64,000 nt of DNA, from contig NC_046683.1 in NCBI RefSeq assembly GCF_009870125.1, positions 7,192,001 through 7,256,000 of the forward strand, in the 5' to 3' direction. Below, one piece after another: positions 10,201 through 19,215 of the stretch. The DNA comes from Drosophila pseudoobscura (taxonomy: Eukaryota > Arthropoda > Insecta > Diptera > Drosophilidae). The notes beneath the pieces are model-generated. The model was not told the DNA's origin and did no database searches. It saw only the letters and a program-made list of their open reading frames with translations. Within the stretch, counting starts at the first letter, position 1, and every line of letters begins with the position of its first letter. A program made the position numbers and the translations under genes.

Positions 10201-13200
10201 CTCTGCACTAGTCCTTTGTTTTAAGAGTTTTAAGCCCATTTAACTATCCAAGAATATTCCAACTTGAACTCCATCTATCTCCTACCCATCAAAGAGAAAT
10301 TTCGACCGAATCGAATCGAATGTGTCCTTTCGCTTGTGGGCAATTTGCACAGACAACGACGAAGGTGTTAGAGCATTCTGTAGTCGGCTCCACCGCCAGC
10401 CCCCATTTAATTTTTCGTGTCACACCCTTTCCATTCGGCTTTTGATTGCACTTTGTTTATAACAACGCGTTTCGCATGTGTAAGAGTGTGTGTTTGCGTG
10501 TGTGTGTGTGTGTGTGCCCGCTTTCTGCATAATATATTTTTATTTATTTGCCTCTCACGTTTGTTGTTTTCATTTTGCTGTTTGCTGCTGCATTTGCAGT
10601 CGCGTCGCCGTTGCATGCGAATTTCCATGGAAATTCACGGAGGGGGAGTGTCGAGTCGCTCCCCCCCCAGATCTCTGCGGGCTCTTCCCAACCCCAAAAA
10701 AAAGGTTGATTCACATTTCAGATTTTGTGCTGCCCCAAACGACAATTATTTATTTATTTGGTTTTATTTATGTTGTTTTTTTGCAAACACATGTATATTC
10801 GGACATAAGTATCTTTGTATCTGTGTGTGTAGGCTTGTATCTATAGTCAAATTTTTTGATTTTTGTTATAAACTTTTGGCAGAACCGGTTCTACACTTTT
10901 GAGACATTTCTTCGTTGGCCTTGAATACTCTTTCAAAACGCGCGCTTAAGCGGAGTGTTTCAGTCCCTCTACCGCTAAGGGTCGTAAACAAATGTCTCCT
11001 AAGCGAAAGGACTCATTCAACTGGAACGCCACGCAGATCATTCGAACGCGAGCGTTTCTGTAAGGGTATCTAAAGTTTCGGGGATCTCTGGTTTTCGTTT
11101 TTCGATAATTTCCTGTCCAGCCTCAGAGTCGAGCTCTCCGTTCGTCGCTTTTATCAGCATTTAATTTGTTGGGGGTTAATCATTAGTCAAATATCTTGCT
11201 GTAACTTGGGGGCCCTTCATCGTTTTGTTGGTTTTTTTTACCCCCCGACGACGAACCTCTGAAATAATTTTACTGCTTGGATTGTAAAAATGCATAACGG
11301 GGCTTGAGTGTTCCCTGAATAAGTATTTTTATAGCATTTTATGCAGAAATGAAGATTATATTCGGATACAGATATGACGAGGCGATTGTGTGTACATATT
11401 TCCCCCCTCAAGAGATTTCTTCTTCATTTCCTATCATATCTTTTTTGTTGGGATAATTATCATCTAATCGTTGAATCATTGGGTCATTTATCTTTTTATC
11501 TCTTGGTTATAAATTGATTTTTTCGATGGTTTTTGGAATGCGTTTAGACTTGAACCTTCGTGAACTTTGTAGAACCTAATGCTTAATCAAATATTGAATG
11601 TAAATCGGTTATAATTTGGGGCTATGATCGACTTGTGAACTTTTTATATATCTGGGATGCATTTTTAATGATGATTTAAACGGTTCAGAGGTGTTTATGA
11701 ATCGGTAATCGGTTTTTGAATTGGTTATGAACGAACTGGTTTAGATTTTTATCCAAAGAGAGGGTGGATAGGGTTTTCTGGGGATGATCTGAGTAGGCTG
11801 GTCTTTCGGGGACTCTCCAGGCAGATGCCAAGGTACTCTTACGTTCCGTTACCCCCCTCGTTGGGTAGTGAAGAGCCTTCCAGTTGTCCGTTGCCACCTC
11901 TGGGTTCTGGCGTTGTAGTAGCTTCCGGTCCCCCTCGCTCTTGGCATGGAAGGGATTAGATCCACCTCCAGCTTGGCCCCTTCCCACGTCGCTTACAATT
12001 GGCAGACCCTACGCGTCAGTCACCTGAGTGTGGGGTCATCGTTGCACTTCAGGATTTTGACACCGTTTAGCTAGACGTTGCCGCTCTATCCAACCCTCCT
12101 CTATCCGCTAGCTTGGCCTTCTCCTCCTGGGAGATGTCCGAATTGCCTTGGAGGCCGGCTCTGATCTTAAAGGCCTTCATACCCTCTCTGGAACGCTTCG
12201 GCTCTTACCACGACAGAAGGGTGACAGAGAGGATTGCTCCTTCCACCGACGTTTGGCCCGGGTTTGATCCTCCTCCGTGCAGGGGGCAGCTAGAGGATTT
12301 TCGCCAGACAAAGACAAAAAATGAAAGAAAGAAAGAAACTGAAAACTGAAAAGGTCAACTGCGCCTTTGTTTGGTTTTTGGTTTTTATTTGTTTATTTTC
12401 TGTGTGTTTCGGTTCGCTTCGGTTGCGGGCTCTCAGTTCGGGTTTTGCTCAGTGAATCACACGCATGTCGGGCGAATGGCGATATATAGACACAGATACA
12501 GATACAGATACTTTGGCTGTTGGTATCTGCGGGCGGGGGCGGGGGCGGTGGCGGTGGCGGGGAGCACAACTCGTGCAAATTGCGGGGCAGCTCGCCGTAA
12601 AGCAAAGCAAACATGTGTCTGAATGTGGCCTGCCGCACTTCGAGGTCGTATCAATTAAGTATTTTTTTTTGTTGGCCTTCTTTTTTTTTCCTGCTCGATA
12701 TTATTGTTTATACACTGGCAGTGCCCTCTCCACGAACACAAGAGCCATCATTGCCCCGAGATTTATACTTCCGACAAAATCGAATGCGAACAATCGATCC
12801 TCTTCGATTAGCCTTTTCGCCTTTTCTCATAGATAAATTTCTATTCAAAAATCTGGTCAGCACCTTGGTGGCGCCTCCCCCGAAAACTTTTGCTTTGTTT
12901 TGTTTATGTTTGCAGAAATGGAAAAACTGAGAAAAACATAAACGAAAAATGAACCAAAGCTACGGGCACCAATAAAGCAGAAAATACCACAGAGAGAGGG
13001 TGAAAAAAAACCAGCAAAACAAAAAACAAATTAGCCAAAAACAAATTGAGTCTAATCTTTGAAAGCGGCGTGCCTCAGCTCTAATTTGTTGAAATTATCA
13101 AGCGATAATTGGCGGTGGGGGATGGTGGCCCCAAAGGGGAGCGGGGGCTCCGCTGATCGGTGTGCGGTGGCGGGGGACGGGTGTACAGTTGTTGGGCATT

Positions 13201-16200
13201 GGATATAGTAAACATGAACCCGTGTAATGGTTCTGGCAGAGCCAGGCCTTGCTCCCGAATTCTGCAAAAGAGAATACCCGATACTCTAACCGAGTTTACC
13301 TGAAAATGGACTGTCCGAAAGCAAAATTTGACCTCCGCAGGTCCCACGTTAAAGCGTGTTTGGGGGTTTTTTTTTCAGAGAAATAAATAAGGCAAATTTT
13401 TAAAACTTAAGGATTTCCATAAGGTATTCCATATAAAATATACATTTTTTTAAGAGATACAGAAATATTATGGATAAAATGTTTCCCTCGATTCGTAGAT
13501 TTCTAGAATCAACTTTTTAAATTCCCAATTTATTCAATTCATTCAGATCAATGGTAATATTAGAGTTTTTGAATTAATTTTTTAAAATTTTTTATTTGCC
13601 TCTTTGGCTTTACAGTACTTATTGAAATTTTGTATTTATGGCTTAAATTGGAAATTGGAAAATAAATAAATTCTAAAAGACTCCAAAGGTTTCTTTGTTT
13701 ATACCCTCTTCAGTGTAAGTGTTGGTCAGTTTTTGTGTCAGTCGGAAAGTGTAAGATTTACTGGCCTTAGGCACTTATCGTCAAAAAGGGGGCGGGGCAT
13801 GTTTTCCTAAACGTATCCAAGATATGATATCTACCTTGCAGTTATTGTAAGTACATCCTGTGCTAGATACTTTGTAGAAAGCTGTGGACAGCAATTGATA
13901 TGGGCATAGGTCGCTATAAATTAAGTGTATACGATTTTGAATAAAGTCTTTGGGATATCTATCCCGTACATTGAGAGGATAACTCTTCGTAGACTCATTT
14001 TAGACGCGTTCTCGTGTCGGAAAGTGTATGAATACTTCGTTATATATATTATTTTGATCGTAGTTCTATAGATCCCCAAAGAGCCCTTATATCATCGATA
14101 ACAATTGAGGGCCAACTGTTTTAGCCCCCAGACGGCGTTCGGCTTTCTGTGTAATTCGAATTTTTAAACAAATATTTTCCAGTGAATCGAATCGCCTAAA
14201 ATGTGCACAGCTTTCTTTACAATTCCAGCGAAAAGCTAATCTCTTAGAAGAAAGTTTGTTGAATTTATGGCGCTAACAGAATTCAGGGGAAGTCCAGGTG
14301 CAACTTATCGCCCTGTGGCATATAGAATAACTCTCCGCTGGGGAGGGCACCTGTTGGTGCCGTCTCGATACACAGTCCGGGGAGACTTATGAGGCCTTAA
14401 TGCAGCATATCTCGAAAACAGAACTCCATTCGTATCGCTGCATTTAAGACCGTTGCACGTTGCATGTTGAACGTTGAAAACTGCCGTTGCCGTTGCTGTT
14501 GCTGTTTCTGTTTTCATTTCTTGTACAAATCGAAATCGAATTTTCTTATCAATATCGTTGCGGTGTGGTGTATTCCGCTTTCCGTTCGGGAAACAAGAGA
14601 TAGCGTCCGTTCAGACAAAAAAAACAGAAAGAGCGTATCGGCGATAAGAAATGACGGGCAAAGGCAAAGGCAAAGGCAGATCGAAGAGAAGGCAAACAAC
14701 GGTGAGCGATGGGCTGGAAGAACAAGACACTTTCACAAAGAAAAGAACAATACGTTTCCGAAAGAGTGAAAATAATATAGGGATTCCCACTGAGGAGATA
14801 CCCTTCATTAAGTGCGAGGGAGCGTGGTCCCTGAGGGAAGTGCTCAAACAACACAGTCTCTTGTCAGTTTATATCACTTATAAGGCTTCTACCGATAAGA
14901 GTCGTTTCCTTATTGGATTTTCGAATCAGGGAATTAATTTTATCTTTCCATCCATGGTCGATTATACCCTTCCACCTCTCTACTTTTAGAGGGTATGAAC
15001 AGAAACAAGACAAGAACTAGACGACGACAACGCCATCGATTTCGGCACGAAATGTTGCAATTAATTGTGCAGACGTTAGCACGAATCGTGCATCCGACCC
15101 ACAATCTTCACCCACTTCCTCCCCCTACTCCCCCCCCCCCCCCCCCCCCCCCCCCCCCTTGAGCAGCGTTGAACTTCACATATTAATGCATTGCGTGCTA
15201 TCTCTCTATCATTGCAGATTGTGCCAGTGACTGATATATTGCGGGCACAGCAGATCCAGGAAGACAGCGAGGTGCAGCAGACCCAGCAGGCGGTGACATT
15301 GCAGCGCTTCAAGAGCGCCTCCATTGGGGATCTGGTGGATCTGCCCGGCGAGGATGACAAGAAGTCCATCAAGAATCGCATGCGCATGAAATGTACGTCC
15401 CAGCGGTAACGAAACGGGTCACGAAATTGTACTACAAATGGGTATAGTGCAGAAGCTATAGGCCAACAAAAGCAAGATCAAAAAGCCCTAGCAGTCATGC
15501 ACACGCATTGTATGTTGTTTTTCCTGCTGAAGTCGGAGCACCAATGTGCGGCGTCTTGCAGGATCATTTTTTAAAGGAATTTTGAATCTTCTCTACAGTA
15601 ATTATGTACAGATTGTATATGCTTTGAGGCTTTAAAGGTTTATAAAATAGGTAAAATCGTAGAACAAAACTGGTATAAATCGGTAGTAGGACGATCTGTT
15701 GTCTGTTGATAGCCCGTGAATCAGTTCTAACTATATTTTTCTTGGAAAAAGTTCCAGATTTAAGCATAGTTTTATTCCTGTTCAATTAAGAACAAATTGG
15801 TTGAGCTTTTAGACATTGCATTAGTTTATTATTGAACAAATCTTTGGAACGTTTAAAGTTGATTAGAAATCATTTCGATAATCTATTTTTGTGAGTGTCC
15901 CTCCATTGAGTATTCTGCTTTATGCTGATCTCATTTTTAAAAGTCCTCAAAGTGCTTGAAAATCGGTTATGGCTGTTTCTTTTTTGTTGTTTTTTTGTTC
16001 TGGGTTTTTCCAGCGAACCGGTTAACAGTGGGGCGCCCCACTGTCTGTTGCTTTTGCATCATTGCTCTCAGAGAGCTCTCAGCTTGTGCGCAAAGGTGGC
16101 CTTAAAAGGCCGCCGCACAGAGTACAACATCTACGAGTATGGATCGACATGAATGGGAATGGGCATGCGAGATCTCGAAGAGACTCTGTGGGGCTCTCTT

Positions 16201-17461
16201 GGTTGGATTTTTAGTTAATGAAAGCTGGGGTTTCACTTTTGAGCGATGTGGGGGGATTTTCTGTGCGCTGTTTGTTGGATAATGCAAATGAGTCGCATCG
16301 CATCGCATCGGTGGGTGGTTTTGATCGAAATGAATCACAATCTGTCTGTGAGAGCGAGAGAGGAATGCGCCAGTGGATGGCTGGAAAGATTGTGAGATAT
16401 GCGAGGGGCGTAGGTGATAAATATTTGTACGGATTGGGCAGTGGAAGGCAGTGAGGGTCCAGGCATCGCACAGAGAGAATGTCATCGAAGTATTTATCCG
16501 TTTGCAGGCCTCTCGTCGATAGGCGACTGTCCGAATGTATGTGCTCCCAACAGCCGAAACTGTACTTGCAAATGATTCCATGATTGTTTTTGTTCTCTTC
16601 TCTTTTCATGCTGCTGGATCTCCAGTTGCCGTCAACAGCAATGTGTTTCGCATGTAAGTAGAGTGGCTGTTGTTATCTAAATCCTCTTAAAGCATATTTG
16701 TTCTTTTAGCAATCGGTCGCCAAAGAGCGAGAAAAAGTCGCGCACACGACGCGGCCAGGTCAACAGCCTGTATCTGGACGAACAGTCGAAGTATCCGCTC
16801 TTTGGGGCACCTCTCAACGCCCTGGAGCTGAACATGACCGATCATCCGAATGTGCCGCGCTTTGTCGTCGACGTTTGTGCCTATATCGAGCGTCCGGACT
16901 GCGTCGAACAGGACGGCCTCTATCGGGCGTCCGGCAACAAGGTGCTGGTCGATGAGCTGAAGAAGAAGCTGACGCACCTGTACGATCCACGCTTCCTGCA
17001 CACCGACGACATCCACACGCTGACCAGCCTGCACAAGCAGTTCTTCCGCGAGCTCTCGGCTCCGCTCATCACCCAGGAGGCCTACGAGCGTCTGGGTCGC
17101 AGTCTGAGCGACGAGGCGGCCATCGAGCGGATGCGTTTGGCCTTCGACGAGATGCCCGAACCGAATCGATCCACACTCAGATTCCTCATCAAGCATTTGA
17201 CCAGGTTCGAGCGATACATAGATGCTCCTGCACTTCTATTCCGATAATAACTGCCTGATCTGTTTGCTATTTTTCAGAGTGGCTGCTGCCAGCGCTTCGA
17301 ATCGCATGCCCTCCACCAATTTGGCCATCGTTTGGGGCCCCTGCCTGCTCAGTGCCAATCAGATCCAGCTGGACATCGGACGCATGAACATGCTGGCCAA
17401 GGTGCTGATCGAGAACTACGACCGGATCTTCCAGCCGGACAACGAGCGTCTCGTCTGCTAG
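5191..17461 (+). CDS. RhoGAP18B: RhoGAP-domain protein, long isoform (six coding exons, gene span)
   Basis: This is a GTPase-activating protein for Rho-family GTPases, acting in the cytoplasm/cortex on actin control. Exons joined by consensus splice sites and matching phases are 5191-7215, 7960-9273, 15218-15392, 16626-16653, 16710-17204 and 17278-17461, giving 1,406 aa. Residues about 1209-1395 form a complete RhoGAP domain: the DGLYRASGN loop carries the arginine finger (R1253, codon 16924-16926), followed by FFRELSAPL and the STNLAIVWGPCLL asparagine motif. The N-terminal 1,100 residues are mostly low-complexity, with IYEN/cysteine modules and an acidic tract. The ATG at 5191 (GAGAAATGCC context) follows an in-frame stop at 5158. 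The exon 1 3' end is uncertain: phase-0 donors also exist after 6936 and 6954. The symbol rests on the known alternative-promoter, shared-GAP architecture of RhoGAP18B; another fly RhoGAP remains possible. Confidence 0.72.
7237..7242 (+). terminator. Candidate intronic polyadenylation signal AATAAA
   Basis: An AATAAA hexamer lies six bases after the TAA (7228-7230) that closes the exon-1 frame when the donor is not used. It could end a short transcript encoding only the N-terminal region without the GAP domain. There is no other support. Confidence 0.25.
7243..7959 (+). other. Intron 1 of the long RhoGAP isoform
   Basis: This is AT-rich non-coding sequence with a GATTAATTAATTAATC palindromic run near 7735-7752. 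It ends in a textbook acceptor, a T-rich stretch followed by TATAG at 7955-7959. No gene is seen. Confidence 0.6.
7960..9273 (+). CDS. RhoGAP18B: RhoGAP coding exon 2 (438 aa, acidic tract)
   Basis: The acceptor at 7958-7959 (T-rich then TATAG) and the ATG|GTGAGT donor after 9273 bound a 1,314-nt exon that starts and ends in phase 0. The open frame upstream of 7960 is closed by the TAG of the acceptor itself, so the exon has no start codon of its own. It encodes residues 676-1113. Landmarks are a SIYQPIWQF motif, a run of about 45 mainly Asp/Glu residues followed by an (AD)n run, a proline/alanine-rich segment after RIRRPAPPPPAPAPP that could bind SH3 or WW domains, and a well-mixed segment around NICIFHSIREPKKY that probably folds or is conserved. 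I recognise no catalytic domain. Confidence 0.75.
10302..10378 (+). repeat. Copy 2 of a three-copy dispersed motif
   Basis: The core TTCGCTTGTGGGCAATTTG, preceded by CCGAATC and TGTGTCC, matches the sequence at 1681-1755 along roughly 75 bases, and a shorter match occurs at 19177-19215. It lies about 650 bases before the candidate first exon at 10992. Confidence 0.45.
10992..11059 (+). CDS. RhoGAP18B: Candidate alternative first coding exon (phase 2)
   Basis: The ATG at 10992 (context AACAAATGT) opens 22 codons beginning MSPKRKDSFNWN, then reaches a CT|GTAAGG donor after 11059, leaving phase 2. That phase does not fit the exon at 15218 but fits the 16710 exon exactly, giving Leu at the junction and skipping the 15218 exon and the microexon. 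An initiator-like TCAGTC lies at 10960-10965, about 30 bases before the ATG. The product would be a short, almost bare GAP domain. This is inferred only from phase and signals. Confidence 0.35.
11740..12310 (-). mobile_element. Degenerate non-LTR retrotransposon-like ORF remnant
   Basis: Read on the minus strand, this 570-base block has a base composition and codon look unlike the surrounding intron. It yields retroelement gag-like protein fragments (for example AKRRWKEQSS, RAGLQGNSDISQEEKAK and SYYNARTQRWQ) split among frames by stops and frameshifts. It resembles the nucleic-acid-binding ORF1 of fly LINEs of the LOA/I type, but I cannot name the family. It lies inside RhoGAP intron 2, antisense to the gene, and is clearly inactive. 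Confidence 0.4.
14651..14701 (+). CDS. RhoGAP18B: Alternative first coding exon (short RhoGAP isoform)
   Basis: The ATG at 14651 (context AGAAATGAC) opens exactly 17 codons, MTGKGKGKGRSKRRQTT, ending at an ACG|GTGAGC donor in phase 0. This joins in phase 0 to the acceptor at 15216-15217 only 516 bases on, giving ...RRQTT|IVPVTDIL. The isoform would be 310 aa: a short lysine/arginine-rich leader, the 15218 exon, the microexon and the whole GAP domain, without the long N-terminal region. The GGCAAA hexamer repeat encodes the GKGKGK leader. Upstream purine-rich sequence (14580-14650) would be 5'UTR. Separate first exons sharing the GAP exons are what is known for RhoGAP18B; which named isoform this matches I cannot say. 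Confidence 0.6.
15130..15158 (+). repeat. 29-base poly-C tract in intron
   Basis: An uninterrupted C run ends 59 bases before the exon at 15218. It is G-rich on the other strand and able to form quadruplex/i-motif structures. Its length may be unreliable, as such runs are hard to sequence and assemble. Confidence 0.8.
15218..15392 (+). CDS. RhoGAP18B: RhoGAP coding exon 3 (shared by long and short isoforms)
   Basis: The acceptor TTGCAG ends at 15217 and the donor AAAT|GTACGT follows 15392. The exon enters in phase 0 and leaves in phase 1, encoding IVPVTDILRAQQ through RMRMK (58 codons). The sequence is glutamine-rich, then has a FKSASIGDLVDLPGEDD segment with possible Ser/Thr phosphosites, then a basic end. 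It can be reached in frame from exon 2, directly from exon 1, or from the short first exon at 14651. Confidence 0.75.
15393..16625 (+). other. Intron between exon 3 and the microexon
   Basis: This is 1.2 kb of AT-rich intron. No coding sequence is supported. A direct GCATC repeat (GCATCGCATCGCATCGG) lies near 16296-16311. The acceptor is a pyrimidine-rich stretch ending CTCCAG at 16625. Confidence 0.6.
16626..16653 (+). CDS. RhoGAP18B: 28-nt RhoGAP microexon
   Basis: The acceptor CTCCAG and a strong CAT|GTAAGT donor bound only 28 bases. Entering in phase 1 and leaving in phase 2, it restores the frame between the 15218 and 16710 exons and adds F-AVNSNVFR-I just before the basic stretch that leads into the GAP domain. 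Skipping it would shift the frame, so it is obligatory for any transcript using exon 3. Confidence 0.7.
16710..17204 (+). CDS. RhoGAP18B: RhoGAP coding exon 5 (first part of GAP domain)
   Basis: The acceptor TTCTTTTAG ends at 16709 and the donor ACCAG|GTTCGA follows 17204, phase 2 in and out. It begins with a basic linker (SPKSEKKSRTRRG), then the GAP core: YPLFGAPLNALEL, a DGLYRASGN loop with the catalytic arginine finger, the DDIHTLTSLHKQFFRELSAPL helix region and FLIKHLT. The composition is GC-rich with strong third-position bias, unlike the flanking introns, as expected of a conserved catalytic exon. Confidence 0.88.
17278..17461 (+). CDS. RhoGAP18B: RhoGAP coding exon 6 (end of GAP domain and stop)
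   Basis: The acceptor TTTTTCAG ends at 17277. A split AGA codon joins the exons, giving LTR|VAAASASNRM. The exon carries the GAP motif STNLAIVWGPCLL and the last helices, and ends in ERLVC with TAG at 17459-17461. The intron before it is 73 bases, typical for Drosophila. Confidence 0.88.
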
Positions 17462-17831
17462 GACTGCCCTCCCTCCCCCCCCTCACAAAAAATGTTGAAG
17501 TGCCTCAAGCATCACACACAAACACAACCATCACACACACATCTACTGGCAGAGATTTTCTGTGAGATTTTCTCTGACTTTTTCCCCAGATTTGGCATAT
17601 ATTTTTGTTAATTTCAAACCCTTTTTTTTATGTGTCTGTCTAAGCTTTTGTTTCCAGCTTTAATTCTATGTTTCATTATTATTATTATTTTTTTTTTTTG
17701 CTAACTTTAATACTTTTGTAATACGCTATTTATTTGATTATTTGGAAATGCGAGCAGCGTCAAACACGAGCAGAAACCCATCAAGAAAATACTTACCAAA
17801 AAGACAGTAGACTAAGTTAAAGCTAAACCAT

Positions 17832-17837
17832 AATAAA
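17832..17837 (+). terminator. Polyadenylation signal AATAAA for the RhoGAP gene
   Basis: AATAAA lies about 370 bases after the stop codon, at the end of a T- and A-rich 3'UTR. It is the first clear canonical hexamer downstream on this strand. Confidence 0.5.
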
Positions 17838-19176
17838 TACATATACTATTAACGACGCGAAGCTCTGGACGTGGCTATGGCCAATCCCAAAATACAAAAG
17901 TATCCACGCGTTTTTTTTTTGTTTGTTGACAATATCATGAAGGAGATGTGATATTCGGGAGCCCCCATTTAGATATATGCATGTATACTTATAGGACATA
18001 CCATACACCCATACATAGAAACAGATACGACAACTGTATCTGGCAGATAGCCTATCCATAACACTCTTTTTTGTATAGCGCAGTGGATGAAAGCCAAAAA
18101 TTGTATGTTTTGCTATCTCAATAAATACGAAAAGATACATATATGTATTTAAAATGAAATGAGAGACGAAAATTGTGATTCGGATCACAAGATTCGAACT
18201 GATTTGGATCCTTAAAGGGGACTTGGCTTTAAGAAATCTACGAAAAGATATACATATGTATGTGGTTTTGTTCGCCAAAGGGAGTTATAGTCTGCTATTT
18301 TTATATATCTATCTGGATACATTTTGTACAAATGTATGTATTTGACCCTCAAGAGGGAATCTACTCTATGTTAACCCTCTTTCAATTTAAATACTCTTTA
18401 TAACTCACTATTTTCCACACAATTTGAACTCCCATTTAAAGCAAATAATTCCAAAATGTCTGGTAGTAATTGGTTCGTTCTTTTAGAAGTATCTGTCATG
18501 CCATCTATGAGAAATATATACCATATATGCATACCTATGCCATCTTAAAGCAATAACAGTCCCTCCTTTCGGATTTGATAAACCATAAGGCATAAGCACC
18601 GACGACATCCGTTGCCAAAGAGCTGTGGCAGATTGCTGATTGATGAGTATTACGGAAAGATCTGGCGTGCTGCATACAGCAGTTGGATGATGTCAGCGGG
18701 CTGGAGAGATGCGACTACGCCTATCTGATGCTACAGTGGCCGTATTTAGCGCTAGACAGCGGAACGGCCACGTCATAACTCTAAATTGGTCGTTTGAGTA
18801 CAAAGAAACCAGAAACCAACCACAAAACTCTCACGTGGGAGGAATAAACGATTGATACAAGCTCGGCCTTACGTATTACTAGATATTATAGACCTATGGA
18901 GTCGGATGTGCTGTTATTTGAAGGAGTCCGATCTAGCCAGATTAATCAGCCATGTTCTTGCTTCGGCCATCATTAAATAGTCCCATTAGGTCCCTTGATC
19001 AACATCTTCTTCGGCCTCATATTCTCGATTACCTCTTCTACAACCTCGAGAGACATGGTAGGCTGTCTTCTGGTCACCATGATAGCTCCACGCCTGCCGT
19101 CTTTCGTCTAAACATCCTTATATTCTTTAGCTTGGCCCTGCTGGATCATAATGTATCGATAGCATGTATCGGTACT

Positions 19177-19215
19177 GCGAATGCCATTCGCTTATGGACA
19201 ATTTGTAGTAATACC
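19177..19215 (+). repeat. Copy 3 (short) of a three-copy dispersed motif
   Basis: GCGAATG followed by ATTCGCTTATGGACAATTTG corresponds to the core of the two copies near 1700 and 10330. The flanks differ. A TATCGATA (DRE) lies 16 bases upstream, at 19154-19161. Confidence 0.35.

Larger units (their letters stand above)
9274..15217 (+). other. Large intron 2 of RhoGAP with internal alternative first exons
   Basis: This is about 6 kb of intron. It contains a GT tract (10495-10515), a retrotransposon-like remnant (11740-12310, minus strand), two candidate isoform-specific first exons (10992-11059 and 14651-14701), copies of the AGTGTTGG octamer (9641, 9823 on the minus strand, 13718) and a 29-base C run (15130-15158) upstream of the next acceptor. 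Apart from the alternative starts I see no coding sequence. Confidence 0.6.
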
